64,000 nt of DNA from Thalassospira xianhensis MCCC 1A02616 (GCF_003326475.1 NZ_JPWA01000001.1:359457-423456), one strand, 5' to 3'; positions 26,518 through 34,039 are shown, counted from the stretch's first letter. Numbers and translations: made by a program. The notes: generated by a model from the sequence alone, not told the origin.

Positions 26518-27069
26518 ATGATAAAGCCCAAACGCAGAACTGGTCAGAACTCAACCGGGTATGTTTACATTCTTGAGAATGAAAGTATGCCCGGAATTCT
26601 TAAGATAGGCATGACGCACCGCGACCCCTATTTGCGTGCAAAAGAGCTCACCAATAACACAGCTGTTCCGACCCCCTTCAAAGTTGTCCATTATGTCCTG
26701 GTCAACGGTTGTCAGGAGGTGGAGAAGCTTTTGCACCATCAGCTCACACGACGAAACTGTCGCGTGAGATCGGAACGAGAGTTCTTTCGCTTGAGCAAAC
26801 GTCAGGCAATCAAGGATGTCAGGGCGGCGGCAAAAGGTTTTGCCCTGCGCCACCATGGTAAAACCAACGAATGGTTCGCCAGTTTCTCAAACAAGATAGC
26901 TTTGCTGGCGGTGGCCGCAATTCTATTCATCCCAGAAAACAAAATCGGGGAAATATCTGTCATTCCATCCGATTGGAGGTCTTACCTGGGTGCGGTAGCC
27001 GTAGCCTTGCTCTTCCTTCTGCCACCATCTCGGCGACCTCGGCTGCAAAAATACTGGCGCCGTCGGTAA
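26518..27069 (+). CDS. GIY-YIG-like (MUG113/T5orf172) domain protein with C-terminal membrane segments
   Basis: Protein of 183 residues. The first 90 match the T5orf172/MUG113 branch of the GIY-YIG fold: GYVYILENESMPGILKIGMT, the RAKELTNNTAVPTPF stretch, and VEKLLHHQL with the conserved Glu. Two hydrophobic stretches follow (KIALLAVAAILFIP and YLGAVAVALLFLLPP) and a basic tail. A nuclease-like domain fixed to the membrane is unusual; it may act on incoming or outgoing DNA next to the pilus genes. Catalysis is not shown. Confidence 0.75.
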   Translation: MIKPKRRTGQNSTGYVYILENESMPGILKIGMTHRDPYLRAKELTNNTAVPTPFKVVHYVLVNGCQEVEKLLHHQLTRRNCRVRSEREFFRLSKRQAIKDVRAAAKGFALRHHGKTNEWFASFSNKIALLAVAAILFIPENKIGEISVIPSDWRSYLGAVAVALLFLLPPSRRPRLQKYWRRR

Positions 27070-27079
27070 CCTTCCCGCC

Positions 27080-28015
27080 TCACATGCTCAAAGAACTCTC
27101 AATCGTAGGGGCAAGGTCGCTCCAGCTTTTTGTATCCGGGTTCCAGACTCCCGGCGCGGCCCCGCTATCGAGGTATTCAAGAATCGGTGTCAAGAAGTTA
27201 CCAATTTTTTGAACCGTCTCCCCTAGATGTGGCGGACTGAAGGCCAAGCCTTTCTGCTTGCAAAATTTGTCCCACTCTTTCGTCCACATATTGACGAACC
27301 TATCAGATAAACCATCAAGTTCCGGTTTCGGCGGGACCTGTCCAAAAATTGCAAATGTTTTCTGAATGGCCTCCGCAATAAGTTGACCGTTAAAGTGTCT
27401 GGTTTCCTGAAGTGCCCACAGATCGTAGTAATCTCGAATGCGCGAGCTTTCGGCTCCCAGCCGGGACATGGCATGGAGCTTCTCAGCAATCATCGTTTCC
27501 AATGGGTACACTTGAACGGTGGGCTTGGGCATATCCTCGAGCATTGCGGGATAAACACCTGTTAGAGGGATGGGTGTGATTGGGTTGCCAAACCCGGCAT
27601 CAACCCGAACAACAATTCTAGAAGTATCAATTCTGGCCGTCAGCGTAATTTTACCTCCAGCTACAGCGCCATCTCGTTCATATCGAATGTCCAGAGTCTC
27701 ATCATCAAATGTCACTCCGTCGTCGCATTCCACCGCAATTGCATCTCGAATCATTTGCTCAAGCGTGTCGACATTTCCATTGGCGTCGTGTCCACTCAAG
27801 TCGATGTCGGCGGTTGGGCGGTGAGTGTCGCCATAATACATAACAAAGATCATCGCTCCTTTAAGAACGAGGCTCTCCCCCCATCGGGTCTGTGTCAGGC
27901 GATATAAAAGGCGCTCCTGAGCGTAACGCCGCTGGAGGGTCATAGTGTCCGCACCTGATGTTTTTGCCAGGTTACGGAGTCTCGCATTCACGCTGGCGGC
28001 GATGTTTTTTACCAT
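27080..28015 (-). CDS. abiEii: AbiEii-type nucleotidyltransferase toxin
   Basis: Protein of 311 residues of the AbiEii/DUF1814 family. Visible family motifs are LVLKGAMIFVMYYG, RPTADIDLSG (nucleotidyltransferase Asp pair), PLETMIAEKLHAM and RIRDYYDLW. These are toxins of type IV toxin-antitoxin systems; mycobacterial relatives (MenT) add nucleotides to tRNA 3' ends. ATG at 28015 with GAGGTG upstream, 9 bp after the antitoxin stop. It lies close to two odd lysine-anticodon tRNAs. Confidence 0.9.
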   Translation of the reverse strand: MVKNIAASVNARLRNLAKTSGADTMTLQRRYAQERLLYRLTQTRWGESLVLKGAMIFVMYYGDTHRPTADIDLSGHDANGNVDTLEQMIRDAIAVECDDGVTFDDETLDIRYERDGAVAGGKITLTARIDTSRIVVRVDAGFGNPITPIPLTGVYPAMLEDMPKPTVQVYPLETMIAEKLHAMSRLGAESSRIRDYYDLWALQETRHFNGQLIAEAIQKTFAIFGQVPPKPELDGLSDRFVNMWTKEWDKFCKQKGLAFSPPHLGETVQKIGNFLTPILEYLDSGAAPGVWNPDTKSWSDLAPTIESSLSM

Positions 28016-28024
28016 TGTGGCACC

Positions 28025-28666
28025 TCAATAAATGCTGCGGGCATTTTCAACGTGCCCCTTCCAGACCAATCGCTCAGAAATCGCCCTGTCGACACCGAAT
28101 TCAGCCCCAATCTTTGCCAGAAGTGCCCGGCTTCCGTTCTGCGCATCAAACTCATTAATCGCCTCGGCAAAGAAACGTTCACCGTCAGGCAGTCGCTTTC
28201 TCCAGATAAACAAGTCGACTATTGTTCGTTCCCGGGAGGTCACATTGAAGGAATGAGTGCCGTCGGTAATGGTGTCCACGCCAACCGTCCACCGTCGATC
28301 ATCCGGGTTGCGAGGATATTGAACACATCGGACCGTCAGATTGGTCGGCTTGGAACCGAGCGGGAGGCCGACCCATAACTGGTCGGGTAGATGAACAGTT
28401 AGGCCATGGAACTGCGCAGCGGAGAGAAGGCAAACAACAAAATCGCTATACTTCTTTGCGATGTCTTCCCACTCGGGGAACTTTCCCGGGTTAGCTGCCG
28501 CGAGACGATATACGTTGTGGTCGACACGTAACAACTCACCGGACGCTATCATACCAAGGACGGCTCTGCGCTCGACCCCGATTGCCTGAAGTTCCGTCCA
28601 GGTTGCGTTCTGGCCATCCTTAAGGAGATCGGCGATAGCGTTTCGCTGAATTTCTGTTTTAGTCAT
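28025..28666 (-). CDS. abiEi: AbiEi-type antitoxin/repressor
   Basis: Protein of 213 residues upstream of the AbiEii toxin. The N-terminus is a winged-helix DNA-binding region (WTELQAIGVERRAVLGMIAS then LLRVDHNVYRL), followed by the AbiEi domain (VVCLLSAAQFHGLTVHLP and SRERTIVDLFIWR). AbiEi represses its own operon and neutralises the toxin without binding it. The ATG at 28666 is used; an in-frame TTG lies two codons earlier. Confidence 0.88.
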   Translation of the reverse strand: MTKTEIQRNAIADLLKDGQNATWTELQAIGVERRAVLGMIASGELLRVDHNVYRLAAANPGKFPEWEDIAKKYSDFVVCLLSAAQFHGLTVHLPDQLWVGLPLGSKPTNLTVRCVQYPRNPDDRRWTVGVDTITDGTHSFNVTSRERTIVDLFIWRKRLPDGERFFAEAINEFDAQNGSRALLAKIGAEFGVDRAISERLVWKGHVENARSIY

Positions 28667-28834
28667 CTGCAATGCCGGTGTTTGATTAACTACATAGGCA
28701 ATGTTTTCACACCTGATGGAAAGAGACCCAGACTAACGAATGAGATCACGACTTCTTAAAAGATGTCTTGTTGTAAGAAGTGGTGAGCTTTTGGCGGGAA
28801 TTGGTGAGCACTATTTCTTAAGGACGGCGCGACT
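28667..28834. other. Intergenic gap between two minus-strand genes
   Basis: Holds TTCTTAAAAGATGTC and a nearby TTTCTTAAGGACGGCG with similar CTTAA/TTAAG words, perhaps regulatory. No ORF is seen. Confidence 0.3.
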
Positions 28835-29878
28835 TTAAGAAAAGGGAGTCGTTTTGTGGGCGTCTCTGACATCAATATCTACTTCCTCCTGCCACTGCCC
28901 CGCCCACTTTTCAGATGTCATTTCGACATACATCAGGGCCTCGGAAATCTCCGGGTTCGTGAAATTAGCGGCATAACGTGGATCTGAAGTATCCGTGACG
29001 ATAACGGGCTCCCAGCCAAACTGGTCTCCTGTGATATCCAAGATGAGAGATAGCAATGGAATTTCCAGCCAATAGTGGCCCCGCCATTCGCCCGTCGTCG
29101 TTTCCATGCCGCCAGGTGAAGTGCAGATAGCACTGCCATCCAGCTGGTAATCAAGCACTGGTTCCCCACCTTTAACGATTGCGATGATGTCTTTGGAAGC
29201 AAGAATTGTTGCCGCCGAAGCGCAAGTCAGACGGCACATGTTGTGTGAAATTGGGATTTCCGAGAGATTAAGCTTTTCTCGATATGATTTCCCCATCCAT
29301 GCTGCCTTTTCGAGGCGCCAGTCTTCCCAATGTGGCTCAAAGAAGTTACGTAGTGTTGTGGCTAGGGTAAACATCTCGGATTTGGCTATCTGGTGCGGGT
29401 CGAGCTTCAGGTTATACTCATCCGCAACATCCTGAGGAATGGGCAGACCTTTCTCGTAAGCATCCAAGACTATTTCCCGATGTGCTCGACGATGTGCAGC
29501 CTCTCCGGCTTCAGAGAAACCCATAAGGTCGCTGCTCCCGACCGGGCTACCGTTCATCAATTCGGCAGCCACCTTAATCATCTGAACTCCAAGAGCTTTG
29601 CCGCGGTGAGATTCTTCTACCCAAGCCATACCCTGAATGTAAAAGCCAACCTGAGCTGAGCGGCCACTGTCGCTGAAAAACAGTCCAATCGATGGTGTTT
29701 TATCCCACTCAAGGTCGCGCAGCTCATATAAACCGTCCTCGCTCGTCCATAGGAGAGGAAGGCTGTCCTTGTGGGCAATCTTCTCGATCAAGTAGTCGTC
29801 GACTTCTTCGATGCCATAGTGGGGACCAACAACATACTGGCCGATGAAATCGTCGAATAGAAGGCTCCACGCTGGCAT
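28835..29878 (-). CDS. GNAT-like acetyltransferase region joined to a cysteine-peptidase-like domain
   Basis: Protein of 347 residues. The first half has a GNAT-like core (GFYIQGMAWVEESHRGKALG, the acetyl-CoA loop). The second half has NMCRLTCASAATILA, then RGHYWLEIP and LILDITGDQFGW, a Cys-His-Asp order seen in papain/transglutaminase-like peptidases. Both calls are from motif reading, not a proven family match. The ATG at 29878 follows GAGGTCC. It is a single-gene unit downstream of the lysine-anticodon tRNAs. Possible role: protein modification or defence. Confidence 0.6.
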   Translation of the reverse strand: MPAWSLLFDDFIGQYVVGPHYGIEEVDDYLIEKIAHKDSLPLLWTSEDGLYELRDLEWDKTPSIGLFFSDSGRSAQVGFYIQGMAWVEESHRGKALGVQMIKVAAELMNGSPVGSSDLMGFSEAGEAAHRRAHREIVLDAYEKGLPIPQDVADEYNLKLDPHQIAKSEMFTLATTLRNFFEPHWEDWRLEKAAWMGKSYREKLNLSEIPISHNMCRLTCASAATILASKDIIAIVKGGEPVLDYQLDGSAICTSPGGMETTTGEWRGHYWLEIPLLSLILDITGDQFGWEPVIVTDTSDPRYAANFTNPEISEALMYVEMTSEKWAGQWQEEVDIDVRDAHKTTPFS

Positions 29879-29957
29879 AAGGACCTCACAAAGCTACAGG
29901 AATATGACTAACTATTCTTGGTAGGTTTGCAATAAACGAGAAGTTTTATGAGGAGAA

Positions 29958-30045
29958 TGGAGGGCGCGGCAGGATTCGAACCTGCGGTGGGCTTTCGCCG
30001 CCGGATTAAGAGTCCGGTCCTATCGGCCACTCAGGTCACGCGCCC
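29958..30045 (-). tRNA. Class II tRNA with anticodon CTT (Lys codon AAG)
   Basis: 88 nt with CCA encoded. The acceptor GGGCGCG/CGCGCCC is perfect; the anticodon arm CCGGA-CTCTTAA-TCCGG gives CTT. Between anticodon and T arms sits a long variable arm with hairpin GGC-GAAA-GCC, as in Leu, Ser and Tyr tRNAs but not in lysine tRNAs. The discriminator base is U. The amino acid it carries is uncertain. Confidence 0.85.
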
Positions 30046-30052
30046 AGAGATT

Positions 30053-30140
30053 TGGAGGATGTGGCGGGATTCGAACCCGCGCGGGACTTACGTCCGTCAG
30101 ATTAAAAGTCTGCCGCCATCAACCGCTCGGCCACACATCC
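30053..30140 (-). tRNA. Class II tRNA with anticodon TTT (Lys codons AAA/AAG)
   Basis: 88 nt with CCA. Acceptor GGATGTG/CACATCC, D arm GCC-GAGCGGTTGAT-GGC like Ser/Leu tRNAs, anticodon loop CTTTTAA giving TTT. The variable arm forms hairpin GGAC-GTAA-GTCC. U discriminator. Only 7 bp from the CTT gene, so they are probably cotranscribed. Same puzzle about charging. Confidence 0.85.
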
Positions 30141-30152
30141 TCAGGAAACAAA

Positions 30153-30180
30153 AAAACCGCAGCCAATGCTACGGTTTCGT
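30153..30180 (-). terminator. Terminator on the minus strand before the lysine-anticodon tRNAs
   Basis: AAACCG and CGGTTT arms with an inner AGC/GCT and one mismatch, followed on the minus strand by seven T. It ends a short minus-strand transcript coming from about 30340. Confidence 0.55.
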
Positions 30181-30203
30181 CCGCACGCAAAGGTCTGCCA
30201 TCG

Positions 30204-30284
30204 CTACTTTTTGTAGCGTTTATCAAGCTTTCGTTTCGAGAGAGGTGCAGACATCGTGTTATTCCAATTCTTGTGTGTAGCCAT
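30204..30284 (-). CDS. Possible 26-residue basic peptide
   Basis: Minus-strand ATG at 30284, ending LSKRKLDKRYKK. It overlaps a 13-codon ORF (MKRCRYGYTQELE) that has AAGGATAGAT upstream, so translation could be coupled. The terminator at 30153 follows. Very short, so uncertain. Confidence 0.2.
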   Translation of the reverse strand: MATHKNWNNTMSAPLSKRKLDKRYKK

Positions 30285-30402
30285 AGCGGCAACGTTTCAT
30301 ATCTATCCTTCATAAGGTAAGAAAAGTCAACACAGAAAATCACCTAATCCTATATATTCCTCAAAATCAGGAAAATTTTAGATAAAATGGCTTGATCTGT
30401 GC

Positions 30403-30636
30403 AGGATTACCGCGCAATATGAATTCGATAGTCAATTTTTCGGAATTCAGAACCGCAAATGTCTCGCAACACCGCAGTCATGAACGTAAATGTCAACATT
30501 GCCGCCATCAATGGGATGGTTGGTAATATTGGCGCGTGCGTAATGACTGAGGGGTCTGTCGGATAGAGTTCAAACCGATATCGACTAAAAGGCTGAGGCC
30601 CCTCTTCGGAAACGAATTGGGGCCTCAGCCTTTTTT
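30403..30636 (+). ncRNA. Candidate short transcript (small RNA or tiny mRNA) ending in a strong terminator
   Basis: TTGATC-17-CAATAT near 30403-30431 could start it; a 16-bp terminator hairpin (AAAAGGCTGAGGCCCC with its complement, 30587-30630) and six T end it. A 35-codon ORF starts at 30459 and stops at 30566 without a ribosome site. It is either a noncoding RNA or a leader-type transcript. Confidence 0.4.
30587..30636 (+). terminator. Strong rho-independent terminator
   Basis: Perfect 16-bp stem 30587-30602 / 30619-30634, loop TCTTCGGAAACGAATT, followed by T. The A-run on the other side makes it able to work in both directions. Confidence 0.9.
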
Positions 30637-30827
30637 GTTTCCGTTCAAAAGAGTGGCAGTCACACAGGAACAGGAGATGAAGCTATCTAACGCGCCAATT
30701 GAGGCGTCAATCAATTTCAACAATAAATACTTGCCTAATACTTTGGCGAGGACGGTATTCGTTTGTCTTTTTTAAGTATTCGTCTTTGCGTAAATGGTTT
30801 TTATTTCACTTTTTATCATTTTTATTG

Positions 30828-30856
30828 TTGACTAATGATTTTTTATCTGTCAGTAT
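30828..30856 (+). promoter_or_regulatory. Promoter of the plus-strand tRNA array
   Basis: TTGACT (30828-30833, preceded by TTG) and CAGTAT (30851-30856) with a 17-bp spacer, about 80 bp before the first tRNA. It again carries the TGTTGAC block. Confidence 0.5.
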
Positions 30857-30874
30857 TCAAATCACAGGCAGCGA

Positions 30875-30920
30875 GAACTTAGTAAGAAAGCAGGCCGCAC
30901 GTTGCTTTCTTACTAAGTTC
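30875..30920. repeat. Perfect 18-bp inverted repeat just before the tRNA array
   Basis: 30875-30892 is the exact complement of 30903-30920, with a 10-bp loop GGCCGCACGT. No T-run follows, so it is not an ordinary terminator. It would be in the leader of the tRNA transcript. Confidence 0.85.
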
Positions 30921-30934
30921 TGGGAAGGAAATGT

Positions 30935-31010
30935 GGCGGGATGGCGCAGTTGGTAGCGCGCAGGGTTCATAACCCTGAGGTCGAAAGTTCAAGTCTTTCT
31001 CCCGCAACCA
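30935..31010 (+). tRNA. tRNA-fMet (CAT), initiator
   Basis: Anticodon arm CAGGG-TTCATAA-CCCTG has the three G-C pairs of initiators, and the first acceptor position is a G-A mismatch (GGCGGGA/TCCCGCA). CCA encoded. First tRNA of the array. Confidence 0.9.
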
Positions 31011-31037
31011 AAATCTCCTTCTCAGAACTTGCGAAAA

Positions 31038-31112
31038 GGACGCGTAGCTCAGCGGTAGAGCAAACGGTTGATAACCGTTAGGTCACAAGTTCAAATCTTG
31101 TCGGGTCCACCA
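31038..31112 (+). tRNA. tRNA-Ile (GAT)
   Basis: Anticodon arm AACGG-TTGATAA-CCGTT. Acceptor GGACGCG/CGGGTCC has one G-G mismatch at pair 5. CCA encoded. Confidence 0.92.
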
Positions 31113-31120
31113 TAAGGTTT

Positions 31121-31196
31121 AGCAGGATAGCTCAGTTGGTAGAGCGCTGCCTTCATGCGGCGGATGCCGGGAGTTCGAGTCTCCCTCCTGCTACCA
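31121..31196 (+). tRNA. tRNA with CAT anticodon (Met elongator or Ile2)
   Basis: Acceptor AGCAGGA/TCCTGCT, anticodon arm CTGCC-TTCATGC-GGCGG. Position 37 is G rather than the usual A of NNU-ending anticodons. A1-U72 hints at Ile2 (read with lysidine), but Met is not excluded. CCA encoded. Confidence 0.85.
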
Positions 31197-31213
31197 AATA
31201 TTACTATTGGGAT

Positions 31214-31290
31214 GGGTGTGTAGCTCAGTAGGTTAGAGTACCCGCGTGACATGCGGGAGGTCACTGGTTCAAACCCAGTCACACCCACCA
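31214..31290 (+). tRNA. tRNA-Val (GAC)
   Basis: Acceptor GGGTGTG/CACACCC; anticodon arm CCCGC-GTGACAT-GCGGG. CCA encoded. Confidence 0.92.
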
Positions 31291-31300
31291 TTGAGGTTAT

Positions 31301-31376
31301 GGGGTTATAGCTCAGTCGGGAGAGCGCCTGCCTTGCAAGCAGGAGGTCGAGGGTTCGATTCCCTCTGGCTCCACCA
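31301..31376 (+). tRNA. tRNA-Ala (TGC)
   Basis: Anticodon arm CCTGC-CTTGCAA-GCAGG. Acceptor GGGGTTA/TGGCTCC contains the G3-U70 pair that marks alanine tRNAs. CCA encoded. Confidence 0.93.
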
Positions 31377-31427
31377 AAGTTAGTATTAGTTCGCGTTGTA
31401 GTCTGAGCTCTAAGCTCCTCCGCGGCT

Positions 31428-31503
31428 GCTGAAATAGCTCAGTTGGTAGAGCATCTCCATGGTAAGGAGGAGGTCTCCGGTTCAATTCCGGATTTCAGCA
31501 CCA
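31428..31503 (+). tRNA. tRNA-Thr (GGT)
   Basis: Acceptor GCTGAAA/TTTCAGC; anticodon arm TCTCC-ATGGTAA-GGAGG. CCA encoded. Confidence 0.92.
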
Positions 31504-31516
31504 GTTTCGGCTTGGC

Positions 31517-31592
31517 TCGGGTGTAGCTCAGTTGGTAGAGCGGCGCACTGTTAATGCGCTGGTCACAGGTTCGAGCCCTGTCGCTCGAGCCA
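31517..31592 (+). tRNA. tRNA-Asn (GTT)
   Basis: Acceptor TCGGGTG/CGCTCGA with U1-A72 and G73 typical of Asn; anticodon arm GCGCA-CTGTTAA-TGCGC. CCA encoded. Confidence 0.93.
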
Positions 31593-31607
31593 AGCCGAAA
31601 AAGAAAT

Positions 31608-31682
31608 GCGGATGTAGCTCAGGGGTAGAGCATTTGCTTGCCAAGCAAAAGGTCACGGGTTCGATTCCCGTTTTCCGCTCCA
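31608..31682 (+). tRNA. tRNA-Gly (GCC)
   Basis: Anticodon arm TTTGC-TTGCCAA-GCAAA, discriminator U as in Gly tRNAs, CCA encoded. Acceptor GCGGATG/TTTCCGC has a T-T mismatch. Confidence 0.9.
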
Positions 31683-31749
31683 AGTTGGCTGGTAATTCGC
31701 GAGGCCTTAGGGGCTTAGAGGCTCTTTCAGACCTGGCTGAGTTCTCAGT

Positions 31750-31824
31750 GCGGGTGTAGCTCAGGGGTAGAGCACTGGTTTTCCACACCAGGTGTCGCGG
31801 GTTCAAATCCCGCCGTCCGCTCCA
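31750..31824 (+). tRNA. tRNA-Gly (TCC)
   Basis: Anticodon arm CTGGT-TTTCCAC-ACCAG, discriminator U, CCA encoded; acceptor GCGGGTG pairs with CGTCCGC with one T-G or T-T irregular pair. Confidence 0.9.
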
Positions 31825-31829
31825 GACAT

Positions 31830-31906
31830 GGGTGAGTAGCTCAGTTGGTTAGAGCATCTCGTTTACACCGAGAGGGTCGGGGGTTCGAGTCCCTCCTCAC
31901 CTACCA
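31830..31906 (+). tRNA. tRNA-Val (TAC)
   Basis: Anticodon arm TCTCG-TTTACAC-CGAGA; acceptor GGGTGAG/CTCACCT with a G-T first pair. CCA encoded. Last tRNA of this array. Confidence 0.9.
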
Positions 31907-31973
31907 TTTCTCTTGTAAGGCCAAGTCTATTGAAGGAAAATAGGGCTTGGCCTTAACAAAATGGGGGGTGGAA

Positions 31974-32513
31974 ATGTTCGCTCGCAGGAAACATGCGCAG
32001 CAGGAGGTTCGGTTGGAGCCTGTGCTCTCGCTGGAAGGCCTATATAAGGGACTGTCTGCCTGCCGACCTGTCGACGGTGCCACCACTTTCCTTTTATCCT
32101 GCCTAATCTACCGGCACAGCAATGAATGCTTCCCGCAGGAAGCTAGTAAGCCTGCTGCTTTTATTGAGCTTTCATCCGCACACCGTTCCCTTGCTTCTTA
32201 CCTGGCAGAAACTTCAAATGTCCCCGTGCGCGGTTTCGTAGTCTGTAACAAGATTGCTTTTGCTGTTGTCGCCGAAACGATCGCCACTGAATGGCGTTTC
32301 CCTGGCCGGAGACGAGATGAGTGTCTCAAGGTTTGGCGGCTTTTGCACTCATTTCGGGGAGAACTGAGGAAGTCCATTCAGTGGCTTCGATACTTTGAGC
32401 AAGTGACTGGAACCGAAGCCGTTCCACGCCGAAACGGAGGCCCTCTGAGTGACGTCGATATCCTGAAGGCCGGAAGCCGGGTTCCCGACTTTCTAAAAGC
32501 CCCGCGCCTCTAA
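31974..32513 (+). CDS. Unknown protein downstream of the tRNA array
   Basis: Protein of 179 residues from the ATG at 31974, which has GGGGGGTGG just upstream. It is mixed alpha/beta in appearance with several Arg (RRKHAQQEVRL, FPGRRRDE) and no membrane segment or signal. No motif is recognised. It is probably read from the tRNA transcript or a local promoter and converges on dut with a 6-bp gap. Confidence 0.65.
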   Translation: MFARRKHAQQEVRLEPVLSLEGLYKGLSACRPVDGATTFLLSCLIYRHSNECFPQEASKPAAFIELSSAHRSLASYLAETSNVPVRGFVVCNKIAFAVVAETIATEWRFPGRRRDECLKVWRLLHSFRGELRKSIQWLRYFEQVTGTEAVPRRNGGPLSDVDILKAGSRVPDFLKAPRL

Positions 32514-32519
32514 TGGACC

Positions 32520-33068
32520 TCATTTCCCGGTCGAGCCAAATCCACCTTCTCCCCGCGAGCTTTCCGTGGAGAACTCGGTGGTCACCGTCCAATGAGGCTT
32601 AATAACAGGGACAATCATCAGCTGCGCAATTCTTTCGCCCGGCACAACGCTAATTTCTTTGTGATGCAACCGGTTTACCACCGCCGCCAGAAGCTGTCCT
32701 TGGTAGTCGCTGTCAATGACGCCAATAGTATTTGACAAGACCAAGCCTTCATTCCCCTTAGATGAACGTGGCGCCAGAAGGGCTACGTAGTTCGGGTTTC
32801 GCAGATGCATTGCAATCCCAAGCCCGAAGAACGCCTGTTGCCCGGGTCTCAGTGTTACCGGGCTATGCAAAGCCCGCGCATTTTCAAGATCCGGCTTCCC
32901 TGCTTCCGTACTCGGGATGAAGCTGCAAGCGCGAACATCTCCTGCCGCTGCTCCTGGTGTGGCTGGCACCGGGAGGCCACCAAATTCTGTCAGGAGCCTC
33001 TCATCAAGGACTTTGACCTCAATGGTTGGGGCTACAAGACGAATTTCCGTGATGTTTGAATTGCTCAT
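32520..33068 (-). CDS. dut: dUTP pyrophosphatase (dUTPase)
   Basis: Trimeric-type dUTPase of 182 residues, which splits dUTP to dUMP and keeps uracil out of DNA. All five motifs are visible: PGAAAGDVRA (1), APRSSKGNEG (2), GVIDSDYQGQL with the catalytic Asp and Tyr (3), GERIAQLMIVP (4) and the Gly-rich RGEGGFGSTGK (5). It lies 14 bp downstream of thyA on the same strand, and its dUMP product is the ThyA substrate, so the two form a dTTP supply unit. It is slightly longer than usual (about 150). Confidence 0.95.
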   Translation of the reverse strand: MSNSNITEIRLVAPTIEVKVLDERLLTEFGGLPVPATPGAAAGDVRACSFIPSTEAGKPDLENARALHSPVTLRPGQQAFFGLGIAMHLRNPNYVALLAPRSSKGNEGLVLSNTIGVIDSDYQGQLLAAVVNRLHHKEISVVPGERIAQLMIVPVIKPHWTVTTEFSTESSRGEGGFGSTGK

Positions 33069-33082
33069 TTGATTGCCTGTCG

Positions 33083-33961
33083 TTAGACGGCCACATTCAT
33101 CTTGATGGATGGGGCTGGGTTATAACCTTCAAGTTCGATATCCTCTCGCGTGAAGCCGTCTATTTCGGTGACGTGAGACGACAGGTGGAGCCTCGGTAGC
33201 GGCTGTGGCTCACGCAGAATTTGCTCTTCCAGTGCAGATCGGTGGTTCTCGTAGATATGCAGGTCACCAAAGCTATGAATGACGCGGCGTGGTTCCAGAT
33301 TGGTGACCAAGGCAATCATCGAAGTCAGAAGTGCCACAGAGGCGAGGTTGAAAGGTAATCCTAGCCCCACGTCCGCAGACCGCTGATAAAGATGAACATC
33401 CAAAAACTTGCCGTCACTTCCCCACTGGTAGAGTGTGTGGCAAGGAGGCAGGAGTTGATTGGGTAGGTCTGATGGGTTCCAACCTGTCATAATGATGCGC
33501 CGACTGGTAGGAGAATGTCGCAATTGATGTATGACATCTGATAGTTGGTCTATTTCCTGACCGGTATTTCCAGACCATCTTCTCCATTGCTTGCCATACA
33601 CGGGCCCCAAGTCACCGTGAGCATTTGCAAATCCCATGTCTTCGACGATTTGGCGCTCGAAGTCCTTCAAGCTGATGTCGCAGCCGGTTTTCTCCACGTA
33701 CTTTTTGTGCGGCCACTCGGACCAAATGGTTGTCCTGTTGAGCAGCAGTGGCCGAATGTTTGTACTGCCAGTCAAAAACCACAGTAACTCTTCCACAACA
33801 GAGCGAAAGTGCACCTTCTTGGTTGTTAGAAGGGGGAACCCGGTACGAAGATCATGCTGGTACTGATAGCCGAACAGCGAAATGGTTCCGACGCCGGTTC
33901 GGTCTTTCTTGGACTGCCCCATATCCAGGACATCCCTTACCAAGGATTTATAGAAATTCAC
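33083..33961 (-). CDS. thyA: Thymidylate synthase (ThyA)
   Basis: Folate-dependent enzyme of 292 residues that makes dTMP from dUMP. Motifs: DRTGVGT near residue 21, FPLLTTKKVH, the active-site LPPCHTLYQ with nucleophilic Cys, the dUMP-binding QRSADVGLGLPFN and HIYENH. The start is a GTG at 33961 since no in-frame ATG precedes NFYKSL; a TTTTCCTTATGG box lies just upstream. Length is slightly above the 264 of E. coli because of an insert near residue 90. Confidence 0.95.
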   Translation of the reverse strand: MNFYKSLVRDVLDMGQSKKDRTGVGTISLFGYQYQHDLRTGFPLLTTKKVHFRSVVEELLWFLTGSTNIRPLLLNRTTIWSEWPHKKYVEKTGCDISLKDFERQIVEDMGFANAHGDLGPVYGKQWRRWSGNTGQEIDQLSDVIHQLRHSPTSRRIIMTGWNPSDLPNQLLPPCHTLYQWGSDGKFLDVHLYQRSADVGLGLPFNLASVALLTSMIALVTNLEPRRVIHSFGDLHIYENHRSALEEQILREPQPLPRLHLSSHVTEIDGFTREDIELEGYNPAPSIKMNVAV

Positions 33962-34039
33962 GTGACACCATAAGGAAAATAATGACGAGTTCTACTTTAG
34001 AGGATACCTTATTCGTAGCTAAACCCAAGGAGAATATCC

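Noticed and set aside
30699..30956. Plus-strand ORF of 85 codons
   Set aside because: It runs through the 18-bp hairpin and into tRNA-fMet and is low complexity (Phe/Leu).
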